Below, piece by piece: positions 1 through 8,480 of a stretch of 64,000 bases of DNA. The notes beneath the pieces were generated by a model that was not told the DNA's origin, ran no database searches, and saw only the letters and a program-made list of their open reading frames with translations. Origin of the DNA: Lachnospiraceae bacterium. GTDB taxonomy: Bacteria > Bacillota > Clostridia > Lachnospirales > Lachnospiraceae. A program made the position numbers and the translations under genes. The first letter of the stretch is position 1, and each line of letters starts with the position of its first letter. Where the stretch lies: NCBI GenBank assembly GCA_015057325.1, contig SVEQ01000003.1, positions 62,001-126,000 on the forward strand, written 5' to 3'.

Positions 1-785
1 ATAAGATTGAGCATAAAGTAGTTAGAACCATACGGGTGTTGATTATATGGTGGGTCTATATATACTACATCAATATTTATCAACTCTTTTGCAAGTTCAT
101 TAGCATCTTTCTTATAATTAACTACATTACATTCAAAATCACTAAATACAGGAAGTGGAATATTAATGTCTGCTTTTATTCTGGCAAGCGCATTTTCGCC
201 CTGGCCGCCATATTGACCAATTCCTTTTTTATTCTTATAAAAACCTTTAAACACACCACCGGTATTATTCTTTATAGAAGCTTCCGATAAAAGCGGTGCA
301 ATAAAAAACGGTTTTATATCATCAGGAAATGTTTCTATAATCTTTCTACACGTATCAATATAGTTAGCATTTCTTGTTGTGAAAAAAACTCTTTCACCTG
401 CCTTGATATTATCTGTATCTAAAGGAGCATACATTTCGGATATAAAACCGCCATAAAGTCTTTTTGATAGTTTTTCCGTCAACAAATTATAATACTTTGC
501 TAACCTATCCATATCAAGTTCACTCTTATTGGCAAGATAACATTTATTAATTGTATAAGAATAGTCTTCCAAATCATTGGTTATTAGTGTGTCCGAATAT
601 TTTTTCAAATATCTTGCTACTATTCCCGACCCTGAAAAGATATCAACTATGGTTAATTTTTGTTTTTCGCAATCTTTCTGTATCTTTTCAATTGCCTCAC
701 CGATAAAATCAAGCAATGATCTTTTGTTACCCAAGTAGGTAATGATTTGTTCTGTCAAAAATTGCTCATTATCGTTTTTTTTCAT
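1..785 (-). CDS. Adenine-specific DNA methyltransferase, 3' part outside window
   Basis: The minus strand is open from an ATG at 785 to the left edge (about 261 codons), with AAAAAGGTGA ahead of the start. The N-terminus carries a YLGNKRSLLDFI segment, then an AdoMet-binding motif I of the FxGxG type (DIFSGSG, about residues 48-54). About 190 residues later comes the catalytic motif DPPYNQHPYGSNYF (about residue 248). This order, with a long probable target-recognition region between motif I and DPPY, fits DNA N6-adenine methyltransferases of the D12/alpha group. The C-terminus and any restriction partner lie to the left of the window, so whether it is an orphan or part of a restriction-modification system cannot be told. 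It is the last gene of a tight minus-strand run (14 bp after the YhfC-like gene). Confidence 0.85.
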   Translation of the reverse strand, partial: MKKNDNEQFLTEQIITYLGNKRSLLDFIGEAIEKIQKDCEKQKLTIVDIFSGSGIVARYLKKYSDTLITNDLEDYSYTINKCYLANKSELDMDRLAKYYNLLTEKLSKRLYGGFISEMYAPLDTDNIKAGERVFFTTRNANYIDTCRKIIETFPDDIKPFFIAPLLSEASIKNNTGGVFKGFYKNKKGIGQYGGQGENALARIKADINIPLPVFSDFECNVVNYKKDANELAKELINIDVVYIDPPYNQHPYGSNYFMLNL

Positions 786-798
786 ATTGTTCACCTTT

Positions 799-1551
799 TT
801 ACTTTTCGTACATTTTCCACTTCAAACTGTCAATTAAAATAAAGCATGCAAACGCTGCAGCAGAAAGAATCACGTATGACATAATTAAAGTTGTAGATCT
901 GTCAAATACCTCCAGAAAATCTTCTGTTGAAAAAGCTATCAGAAATCCCGGAATAAATGCTGCCAAAGTCTGACATATAACCTTTGCAATACTACCTTTT
1001 ATTGTTGATTTCTGCTCGACATCATATATAAACATAACGATAAGTCCTGTTCCGATCACAGTAAGAAGCAAACGTTCAAATCCTGAAAGAACCATTTCGC
1101 TTGATGAGGTTGAAAGTTTTGTTGCTTCATTTTTCAAAACAGGTATAAGAGTTGCAACAAAGGGATACACAAGAAGAAAACCCGTCTCGCAAATCGTATA
1201 TCCAAGTCCCATGGAAAGTGCCTGTTTAAAAGTTATTTTTCTTCTGAAAATACCCAGCACAGTAATAATCTCAGGTATAATTGCAAGAATCGCACCACAT
1301 AATGCAACAAGTAAAAGATACGAAATATAATGGTTAATCATAAAAGAGTACAAGTTTGCTTTTTCAAACAAATACGCAAGTCCATGCTGCTTTACTCCCC
1401 ATTGCATTCCTGCATAAAACAAGGCTCCTAACAAGAATAAAACAAATATGCCACCACGTTCTCCTTTACCTTTAACAAAGATTACAAGCCATATTATTAA
1501 CGGTATTACAAAGCATGCAATTAAACTTCCAATCATTGAATATAGTTCCAT
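799..1551 (-). CDS. YhfC-like polytopic membrane protein
   Basis: This 250-residue protein has about seven to eight hydrophobic segments and no cleavable signal. Its layout and a C-terminal SGFERLLLTVIGTGLIVMF stretch resemble the YhfC family (predicted intramembrane proteases related to CPBP/PrsW). In that family, as I recall it, an equivalent GFERIF..LHIG segment and two further His-containing motifs (GHGG.E and LLH..LDFP) are conserved. Here the corresponding places read YTICETGFLL and QTLAAFIPGF, so the expected histidines are not evident although glutamates remain. A proteolytic role is therefore doubtful. The gene lies 20 bp after a small helical protein and 14 bp before the methyltransferase, probably in one transcript. 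Family assignment is from memory of motif patterns and is only moderately secure. Confidence 0.45.
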   Translation of the reverse strand: MELYSMIGSLIACFVIPLIIWLVIFVKGKGERGGIFVLFLLGALFYAGMQWGVKQHGLAYLFEKANLYSFMINHYISYLLLVALCGAILAIIPEIITVLGIFRRKITFKQALSMGLGYTICETGFLLVYPFVATLIPVLKNEATKLSTSSSEMVLSGFERLLLTVIGTGLIVMFIYDVEQKSTIKGSIAKVICQTLAAFIPGFLIAFSTEDFLEVFDRSTTLIMSYVILSAAAFACFILIDSLKWKMYEK

Positions 1552-1571
1552 AGTAATGTGATTCCTCCGTT

Positions 1572-1793
1572 TTAATGATGATAATTAGCAAGCCTTGATG
1601 TATACTCATTGGCTATGCTTTTATATTTGTTATAGTCTTTTTCCTTAAGACTTCCGTTGTCTTTAAGCTCATCCAACGTGCTATGCAGCTTCTTTAAAGC
1701 GTCATGCGCCTGATCCTTGTAATTATTTTCAAGGTTCATTTTCATTTCATTCATTATGCCTTCAATTTGTAATTTCACGCTTCTCTTAATCAT
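1572..1793 (-). CDS. Small charged helical protein, unknown function
   Basis: I do not recognise this 73-residue protein. It is highly charged, has no hydrophobic segment and looks almost entirely helical: Lys/Glu/Asp/Leu-rich with heptad-like spacing in residues 5-65, ending in His-His. That suggests a soluble coiled-coil or helix-hairpin protein. A GGGGG ribosome binding site stands about 8 bp upstream of the ATG at 1793. It is the first gene of the run leading into the YhfC-like protein and the methyltransferase, behind a plausible promoter at 1845-1874. Coding is supported by the ribosome binding site and tight gene spacing rather than by homology. Confidence 0.6.
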   Translation of the reverse strand: MIKRSVKLQIEGIMNEMKMNLENNYKDQAHDALKKLHSTLDELKDNGSLKEKDYNKYKSIANEYTSRLANYHH

Positions 1794-1844
1794 GCAATCA
1801 CGCCCCCGTTTCTTTAATTCGTAACATCAAAGAATATTTGACAT

Positions 1845-1874
1845 ATTATAGTTATATATATTACCACAAATCAA
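1845..1874 (-). promoter_or_regulatory. Promoter for the minus-strand run starting at 1793
   Basis: Read on the minus strand, TTGATT (1869-1874) and a perfect TATAAT (1845-1850) are separated by 18 bp. The site lies about 50 bp upstream of the small helical protein gene and in the divergent gap before the subtilase. Assignment is by consensus only. Confidence 0.45.
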
Positions 1875-1923
1875 AACAATTGTTTAGAAGAATATTAACA
1901 AATCATTATAAATGAGGTGTCTG

Positions 1924-2775
1924 ATGTCTGCTGTTTCCAAAATCCCCGTCGAGGTTTCCGGTGCATCACAATTTCACAAAGCTGGGATAACAGGACTTGG
2001 CACTACGATTGCCTTTTTGGATTCCGGGCTTGCACCTCATAAAAAAATATCAAACGCACGAATACTTACATTTCGCAATTTTGTAAATGATTCCATAACA
2101 ATGCATGATGACTATTCGCATGGCACTCATGTTACAGGAATTGCCGCAGCATCAACAATTGGCATTGCACCCGAATGCAATCTTGTTATTCTAAAAGTAC
2201 TAGATAGCAAGGGACACAGTGATATCGGGATTTTTATAAGAGCGGTTAAATGGCTTCTTATACACCACCAAACCTACAATATCAGAATTGTCAATATTTC
2301 TGTTGGCGGTAATACAAGCAAACTATGCTGCCAAGATAATCTTATTAACACCTGGATTAAAAAACTCTGGGCCAGAGATATTATCGTATGTTGTTCTGCA
2401 GGTAATAACGGACCGACTCCCGGTTCGATATGTGCCCCCGGAAACTGCAAGGAAGTAATAACAGTCGGATCATACGATGGTCTTAATTTCTCTTCAGCAG
2501 GACCAATATCCGAAGAAATAACAAAACCCGAGGTCGTTGCCCCGGGTCAACACATATTAAGTCTTAATACTTCTAACGGTTATTCAATAAAAAGCGGAAC
2601 GTCAATGTCTGTACCGTTTATAAGCGGTTATTGTGCCCTGCTTTTGCAATTACACCCAACTCTTTCCAACGAATCCGTCAAAAAACATCTGATGAAATGT
2701 GCCTATAACGTTCCATACCTGCCTTACAATATGCAAGGAGCGGGAATTGTTGGTCTTGACAGGTTACTTGTATAA
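1924..2775 (+). CDS. Intracellular S8-family subtilisin-like serine protease
   Basis: The complete subtilase core is visible. Counting from the in-frame ATG at 1912, the catalytic Asp is D37 (IAFLDSG), the His is H70 (SHGTHVTG) and the Ser is S231 (SGTSMSVPF), with the oxyanion Asn in SAGNNGP. I chose the ATG at 1924 (283 residues) because GAGGTG at 1914-1919 lies just in front of it and inside the longer reading. There is no signal peptide, no long prodomain and no C-terminal extension. This resembles intracellular subtilisins, although the autoinhibitory LIPY-type N-terminal peptide of classic ISPs is not evident. It is a lone plus-strand gene, convergent with the hybrid kinase (7 bp between the stops). 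Substrate is unknown; cytoplasmic protein turnover is the usual role. Confidence 0.9.
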   Translation: MSAVSKIPVEVSGASQFHKAGITGLGTTIAFLDSGLAPHKKISNARILTFRNFVNDSITMHDDYSHGTHVTGIAAASTIGIAPECNLVILKVLDSKGHSDIGIFIRAVKWLLIHHQTYNIRIVNISVGGNTSKLCCQDNLINTWIKKLWARDIIVCCSAGNNGPTPGSICAPGNCKEVITVGSYDGLNFSSAGPISEEITKPEVVAPGQHILSLNTSNGYSIKSGTSMSVPFISGYCALLLQLHPTLSNESVKKHLMKCAYNVPYLPYNMQGAGIVGLDRLLV

Positions 2776-2782
2776 CAAATTG

Positions 2783-5700
2783 TTATTCTTCAGGAAATAA
2801 CGGTGAAATCTCGTTAATTAACAAACGATACGACTCCATCATATCCTCATGATTATTGGTAATGTATTCGATATCATTATCGTTTCCGGCATGCTCTAAT
2901 GCTTCTGCCTTATCGCCAAGTTCTAACGCGCCAACAAGACGGGAACTACTCTTTAGTGCATGCACTTTTATAGTATATTCCTCCAAATCTTTTGTCTCAA
3001 ATAATCTGTTTAATTCCTCATATCTTTCCTCAAAAGCTTCATTATACAGCTGCAATACCATATAAAACATGTCTTCACTACCACTGTTTTTGAGTGCGGC
3101 ATCCACGTCAATTTCATGTAAATTATCATACCATTTCGAACCTGTCGTATCCGATAAATTACCACTTTCTGCTTTTACATCTGTTTCGTCATCAACACTT
3201 AATATCTTGTCTTTCGAAAGATATTCAAGCAACATTTGTTCAAGTCTTTCCGGTTCTATAGGTTTGGTTAGATAGTCATCAAAACCTTCTGATATGTACC
3301 GTTCTCTCGCACCTGAAATTGCATTGGCAGTGAGACAAACCATAGGAGTATCAATATTAGGATTATTCTCATCCTCACGCATCTCATAAAGTGTTTCAAT
3401 ACCGTCTTTGTTTGGCATCATATGATCAATGAAAATAATATCAAACTTCTTGTTATATGAAAGTGCAATACCCTCGTCACCGCTTTCTGCCGTTTCAATT
3501 TGCACACAAGTTTGTTTTAGCAAGCTTTCAAATACCATTATGTTTTCAGGTGTATCATCAATTATCAAAATCTCTGCATCAGGTGCCCTAAACTTCTCAT
3601 GATACTTCTCGCGATTTCCCAAAGCCGCCTTATATGCTGCTTCGTAGTTACCAAGCTTATCCCATTTAACTACCTGCTGTTTTAACTTAAACGAGAACTT
3701 AGAACCTAATTTGTATATACTCTCAACCTCAAGTATAGAACCCATCATTTCAAGAAGACGTTTTGTAATGCTCATTCCAAGACCCGTTCCCTCAACCTTA
3801 CGGTTACGCTCTTCATCAATGCGGTCAAACTCAGAAAAAAGTCTGTACATATCTTTTTTCTTTATACCTATTCCGGTGTCTTTAACTGCAATATTAAGTG
3901 ACACCATATCAGGTTCATCAGGTATCGTTTCATAGTCAATGCTAAATGTAACACTACCCTTCTCAGTATACTTGACGGCATTAGTAAGGATATTGGTAAT
4001 AACCTGTTTAATACGAACCTCATCACCATGTAGCTGTTTTGGGACATCTTTATTAATTTCAAGTATAAGTCTAAGTCCTTTATCATCAGCCTTCTGTTGT
4101 ATCATATTAACAAGGTCGCTGATTACCGAAGACAAATCGTAATCAACCGGAATAATCTCCAATTTTCCCGCTTCAATTTTGGAAAAATCAAGTATATCAT
4201 TGACAAGGCCAAGCAATGTAGCACCCGCAGTTCTTATTGTGTTTGAATATGATACTATGTTTTCATCCTCACATTCACGAAGTATCATTTCATTCATTCC
4301 AAGAACCGCATTAATAGGAGTTCTTATCTCATGCGACATATTAGACAAAAATGCAGATTTTGCTTCACTTGCAGCAAGTGCACGTTGTGACATGTCAATA
4401 AGTTTATCTCTCTCTATCTTCTCATCGTGGATATCCTCTGTAAGCCATATAACACGAGTTAATTTTCCATTCTCATCACGCTTTGAAACGATGAATCGTC
4501 CACGTCTCCACAACTTCTCTTTATTCATGTACTCCATGGTAATCGTGTCTGTTTTTCTTAAACGTTTTTCAAGTGTTCTAAAATTAACAAACTTTATTAT
4601 ATCCTCTATACATGATTCATGAACGACATTATCCATTACTCTGTTTAGTGTTACCTGTGCATTACTCTTTGACTCTCCGATAACATCATTTACATAGTCT
4701 AATTCCGATCTTATCTCTGTAAATGTATCCGTAATCAAATCCACTTCATGTACAGTCATGTAAATGTTTGCAATCGATGAAGCACGATCATTTAATGTTT
4801 CTGCAGCACGTGTAAGCATATCACGTCTTCTTTTTTCTTCATCAATTATTTCCACAAGCCATAACGCATGTGCTACGGTACCATCCTCTTTTCTCTTTGA
4901 TACAATATAACGTGCACGGCACCATCCGATTTTCTTACTTATAAACTCTTCTGTTATTGTATTAGTGTTTTTTAATCTATCGTTAAGAGTATTGTAGTCG
5001 ATAAAATCCAACATTGTCTGTCTGGAAGAATCCTCAACAAAATTCTCCATAACATTTTTGATGTAAGCATATGCACCATCAATAATCCCGTCTATAAATG
5101 TCCCCTGACCTTCCTGCATCTGAGTACGTATCATTTGGACGGTGTCATTTTCAAAATTCAAATCTGCCATTCTAAAATAAATGCTTGCAACCGAAGAAAT
5201 CTGCTCATTCATTTTATCAATTGTCTCAAGTGCCGTATCACGCTCATTTTTTTCCGAATCAATATCCTCTATAAGATACAATGCGCGTGCAACATAGCCT
5301 GCCGGCGTACGTTCTGAAACAATATATCTGGACCTTCTCCACTCTCCGTCAGCATTAAGCCATTCAAGTGTTATTGTATTACGATTTCTTAACCTCTCAT
5401 CAATCTTAGAGAAATCAACAAAGTCAAGGATTGCTTCTCGCGATGACAAATCAGAAAATTCAGTCATTATTTGTCTGATAATAGCTTGACTGTTTGTACG
5501 TGTTTCACCGATTATCGTAGAAGCTTCCTTCTTGTTATTAATCACCTCTGAAAATGTATCCGTCAGGAAATTAATCTCATGCATGGATATATAAATATCC
5601 GCTGTCGCAGAAAGCTGAGCAGCAATTTCTCTACGTTTTTTCTCCCCATATAAAAGATTAGCAGCTAAAAGAAAACTAATAAGCAATGTCACAATAACTA

Positions 5701-6280
5701 CGCCAAAAATAATGCTTTTTTCTTTTATTAATTGAGTCTCAAACCAATCCTTGCTAAAATCAACCGCAACAATACCTGCAACATTACCACTCGAATCAAA
5801 AACAGGACTATATGCGCTGTAAAATGTTCCCCATGAATCTTCATAAGGCGATTCATCAACAGCCGGCTTTCCTTGACTGGCTTTATATAGTGCATCTGTA
5901 TATCGCACCGGCGAACCAAAGTCGCCCGGATCTGCAACAGTAGGGTCTAAACCAAACGCAAAATTCTTGTTACCCATATCCTGAATACAATAAATGTATT
6001 TCAGTTCAATGTTGTCCTGAAAATAAGTAAGCGTCTTCATTATTGCTTCGTATCCATCTGTCCCTTTATCTTCCGGGGTAACGGTTTTTAACACATCACC
6101 GTCAATCATATCAGCAGCAGTATTAACAATATCAAGCATTCTAAGTTCTATAAGTTCTTTCATTGACATACTTGATTGTGAAACGAGTAACATACCTAAT
6201 GTCACATTGACCGCAACTAAAAATACAATCAACAATGCGTATCTTATTTTGCTTTTTCTTAATTTGTTATGTGTTTTCAT
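2783..6280 (-). CDS. Hybrid sensor histidine kinase: Cache sensor, three PAS-like repeats, kinase, receiver, HPt
   Basis: This 1165-residue protein has an N-terminal membrane segment (about 14-34), an extracytoplasmic Cache-like sensor (about 40-188) and a second membrane segment (about 189-211). Three tandem repeats of about 137 residues follow (starting near 221, 357 and 495). Each opens with a xATADIYxxxHE-type segment and closes with a PAC-like W-R-R-x-R-x-I-V-S block and an E-D-I-D-x-E-K linker. Then come HisKA with the phosphoacceptor His (NMSHEIRTPINAV, about 648), HATPase (NILTNAVKYT, DTGIGI, GTGLGMSIT), a receiver (IIDDTPENI, FIDHMMPNKDG, a C-terminal Lys in LTKPIEP) and an HPt domain (HALKSSSRLVG). 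All phosphorelay residues are present, so it should run a full relay to an unlinked output. The gene starts 30 bp after the related 710-residue gene, probably in one operon with luxS. Confidence 0.93.
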   Translation of the reverse strand: MKTHNKLRKSKIRYALLIVFLVAVNVTLGMLLVSQSSMSMKELIELRMLDIVNTAADMIDGDVLKTVTPEDKGTDGYEAIMKTLTYFQDNIELKYIYCIQDMGNKNFAFGLDPTVADPGDFGSPVRYTDALYKASQGKPAVDESPYEDSWGTFYSAYSPVFDSSGNVAGIVAVDFSKDWFETQLIKEKSIIFGVVIVTLLISFLLAANLLYGEKKRREIAAQLSATADIYISMHEINFLTDTFSEVINNKKEASTIIGETRTNSQAIIRQIMTEFSDLSSREAILDFVDFSKIDERLRNRNTITLEWLNADGEWRRSRYIVSERTPAGYVARALYLIEDIDSEKNERDTALETIDKMNEQISSVASIYFRMADLNFENDTVQMIRTQMQEGQGTFIDGIIDGAYAYIKNVMENFVEDSSRQTMLDFIDYNTLNDRLKNTNTITEEFISKKIGWCRARYIVSKRKEDGTVAHALWLVEIIDEEKRRRDMLTRAAETLNDRASSIANIYMTVHEVDLITDTFTEIRSELDYVNDVIGESKSNAQVTLNRVMDNVVHESCIEDIIKFVNFRTLEKRLRKTDTITMEYMNKEKLWRRGRFIVSKRDENGKLTRVIWLTEDIHDEKIERDKLIDMSQRALAASEAKSAFLSNMSHEIRTPINAVLGMNEMILRECEDENIVSYSNTIRTAGATLLGLVNDILDFSKIEAGKLEIIPVDYDLSSVISDLVNMIQQKADDKGLRLILEINKDVPKQLHGDEVRIKQVITNILTNAVKYTEKGSVTFSIDYETIPDEPDMVSLNIAVKDTGIGIKKKDMYRLFSEFDRIDEERNRKVEGTGLGMSITKRLLEMMGSILEVESIYKLGSKFSFKLKQQVVKWDKLGNYEAAYKAALGNREKYHEKFRAPDAEILIIDDTPENIMVFESLLKQTCVQIETAESGDEGIALSYNKKFDIIFIDHMMPNKDGIETLYEMREDENNPNIDTPMVCLTANAISGARERYISEGFDDYLTKPIEPERLEQMLLEYLSKDKILSVDDETDVKAESGNLSDTTGSKWYDNLHEIDVDAALKNSGSEDMFYMVLQLYNEAFEERYEELNRLFETKDLEEYTIKVHALKSSSRLVGALELGDKAEALEHAGNDNDIEYITNNHEDMMESYRLLINEISPLFPEE

Positions 6281-6310
6281 AGACCGTTTCCTTCCACCTG
6301 TAAGCCTAAT

Positions 6311-8443
6311 TTAAGCCCTGTCGTTACACACGACCTCCTGTTTTATTTCAAACGAAAACTTAGAACCCATTCCGAATATACTCTCAACATGCAACGTCGA
6401 ATCAAGCATTTCCAAAAGTCTTTTTGCAGTTCTTATACTTAATCCTGAGCCTTCTATCATACCTTCTTTTGGGAAGTTACTGTCAGATAATAACGTATCA
6501 ATATATTCTTTTTCAATACCGTTTCCGTTATCTATAACAGACACCTCAAGCATTACATATTCAGGTTCGTCTTTTATCTTGTTGCAATCTATACTTAGAG
6601 TTAAACAACAATTTTTTGTATATGTAACTGCATTGATTAACAACTTATTAATTATATTCTTAATACAATCTACCTCTCCACAAAGAATCTGTGGAATATT
6701 GTTGCTTATATCCGTTTCAAAGTCTATTCCCTTTTTAAGAGCAATTTTTTGAATATCCTGCTCGATTTCATCAATCACCTTAATTGGTTCATAATTAACT
6801 GTAGTTAAATCCACGTCCCGTAATTCAATTCGAGAATACTCACGAATATTATCAACCAAACTCTTCAAGCAAGAAGTATCTTTTTTAATATCATTTTCTA
6901 TTTCATTGGCTATATTTAAAAGGATTGTTGAATCAATTTTTCTATCCGCACTTGCTGCCTTCGAGATTTTTTCCAAATTATCATGTTCTTTTTTCTCATT
7001 ATCTATATCCTCAGTAAGCCACATTACATGAGTGATTATACCATTCTGATCGCGTCTTGAAACTACAAATCTTCCTCTACGCCACTCATTATTAATATTT
7101 TTAAACTCAATTGTAATTGTATCGTTATTACCAAGACGCTCCTTTAAAGTTTTTAAATCAATAAAACTCATAACCTCTTTCATAGAGCTTTCAGCGGTAC
7201 GATATTTCATGACATTTCTCAAATTATCCTGAGCATGAATACGTCCCTCTCCGATTATATCGGTGATAAACTTTTCACCGGTTTTTAATGGCATAAATGT
7301 ATCATTAACCAAGTTAAGTTCGTGAGCAGAAATGTAGATGTTGGCTATTGAAGAAACGTGATAATTAAGCGTTTGAGCAGTCTCTTTCAACGCTTCTCTT
7401 TTTCTCTTTTCATCATCAATACTCTCAATAAGCCATAAAAAATGTTCTATCTTTCCTTGATTATTACGTTTTGAAACAACTAATCTTGTTCTGCACCATT
7501 CATCAAAACAATTATAAAATTCCTCTGTTATTACATCATTATCCCCAAAGCGTTCTTCTAGCGTTTTAAAATCAAGAAATTGGCGCATAGCATCCTTTGA
7601 AATTACATTTGTGTATCTGTCGATTACTTCATATGCTACCTCCTGTGCATTTTCAACCGGAGGTTTTAAAAACTCAGAAGCATTGGCCACATTCATCTTT
7701 ATCTCACGTAATGTGTTATCTGTCAGGTTGACATCATGCATCGAAAAATAAATATTAGCAACTGATGAAATCTGATTATTCATAAGCTTAACAGCTTCAA
7801 TAGTAGTATCTCTTTCTGTCTTTTCTTTATCAATATCCTCAACAAGATACATTGCACGGGCAACAAGTCCTACAGCAGTTCTTTCGGACACAATAAAACG
7901 AGCCCTGCGCCACTTTTGGTCAGAACTTTGAAATTCATGCGTTATTGTATTAACATCTTTAAGGCGTGAACTTAATGTATTAAGATTAACAAACTCAAGC
8001 ATTTCTTCTTTCGACGAAGAAGCTGTATTTTCCTCATATATAGACTTGATAAGGCTTGTTGCACCATCCACGGATTTTCCAATTTGCGCAGCAGTATGTT
8101 TTTCGTTGTTATATATCTCACTATAGGTATCATTTAAAAGATTAATCTCATACATGGACATATAAATATCGGCTGTTGAGGAAAGACGCTTACTTACCCT
8201 TTCCAACATACGGCGTTTTTTGTTTGAACTAATCATTATTGTCAAGATGACAATTGAAACAATTATGACAATCGATATATGTAATATAAGTTTATTCTTC
8301 ATTTCTTCCAGCTCGTTGCTTTCATTGTAAATCATCTTGTAAAACACAATTATGGTACCAGCAAAAAAAATTGCTGCTACCATAACTGTAATTATAACGC
8401 TTTTTATAATGTTAAGACTGTTGTTATCGTTTCTTTTGTCCAT
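6311..8443 (-). CDS. Kinase-like sensor with three PAS-like repeats, apparent loss of the phosphoacceptor His
   Basis: This 710-residue protein is a paralogue of the next gene. It has two N-terminal membrane segments (about 12-34 and 50-68) with almost no extracytoplasmic loop. Three tandem repeats follow (near 85, 223 and 363), each with STADIYMSMYE / SVANIYFSMHD / SIANIYISAHE openings and PAC-like ends. In the HisKA position the SHEIRTP box is replaced by NIANEIENDIK, so the His aligns with Asn. The HATPase region keeps an N-box (LLINAVTYT), DNGNGI and a GSGLSI version of the second glycine box, so nucleotide binding may survive. There is no receiver or HPt. It starts 37 bp after luxS with GAGGAAG upstream and no terminator between. 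It is plausibly a regulatory partner (pseudo-kinase) of the hybrid kinase. Confidence 0.88.
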   Translation of the reverse strand: MDKRNDNNSLNIIKSVIITVMVAAIFFAGTIIVFYKMIYNESNELEEMKNKLILHISIVIIVSIVILTIMISSNKKRRMLERVSKRLSSTADIYMSMYEINLLNDTYSEIYNNEKHTAAQIGKSVDGATSLIKSIYEENTASSSKEEMLEFVNLNTLSSRLKDVNTITHEFQSSDQKWRRARFIVSERTAVGLVARAMYLVEDIDKEKTERDTTIEAVKLMNNQISSVANIYFSMHDVNLTDNTLREIKMNVANASEFLKPPVENAQEVAYEVIDRYTNVISKDAMRQFLDFKTLEERFGDNDVITEEFYNCFDEWCRTRLVVSKRNNQGKIEHFLWLIESIDDEKRKREALKETAQTLNYHVSSIANIYISAHELNLVNDTFMPLKTGEKFITDIIGEGRIHAQDNLRNVMKYRTAESSMKEVMSFIDLKTLKERLGNNDTITIEFKNINNEWRRGRFVVSRRDQNGIITHVMWLTEDIDNEKKEHDNLEKISKAASADRKIDSTILLNIANEIENDIKKDTSCLKSLVDNIREYSRIELRDVDLTTVNYEPIKVIDEIEQDIQKIALKKGIDFETDISNNIPQILCGEVDCIKNIINKLLINAVTYTKNCCLTLSIDCNKIKDEPEYVMLEVSVIDNGNGIEKEYIDTLLSDSNFPKEGMIEGSGLSIRTAKRLLEMLDSTLHVESIFGMGSKFSFEIKQEVVCNDRA

Positions 8444-8480
8444 GAATCAAATCTTCCTCAATTACTACTCTAATAATTAA

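Noticed and set aside
36-290. Plus-strand reading frame of 84 codons
   Set aside because: It lies opposite the methyltransferase, which has clear family motifs on the minus strand, and it has no ribosome binding site.
1838-1866. TTGACA as a plus-strand promoter for the subtilase
   Set aside because: No acceptable -10 lies 16-18 bp downstream (TTACCA or ATTACC), so I list only the minus-strand promoter here.
2770-2790. TAACAAATTGTTA as a terminator between the subtilase and the hybrid kinase
   Set aside because: The stem is only five A-T-rich pairs with no T-run, too weak to call.
4179-4622. Plus-strand reading frame of 147 codons
   Set aside because: It is the antisense of the hybrid kinase (HisKA region) and is Ser-rich with no recognisable motif.
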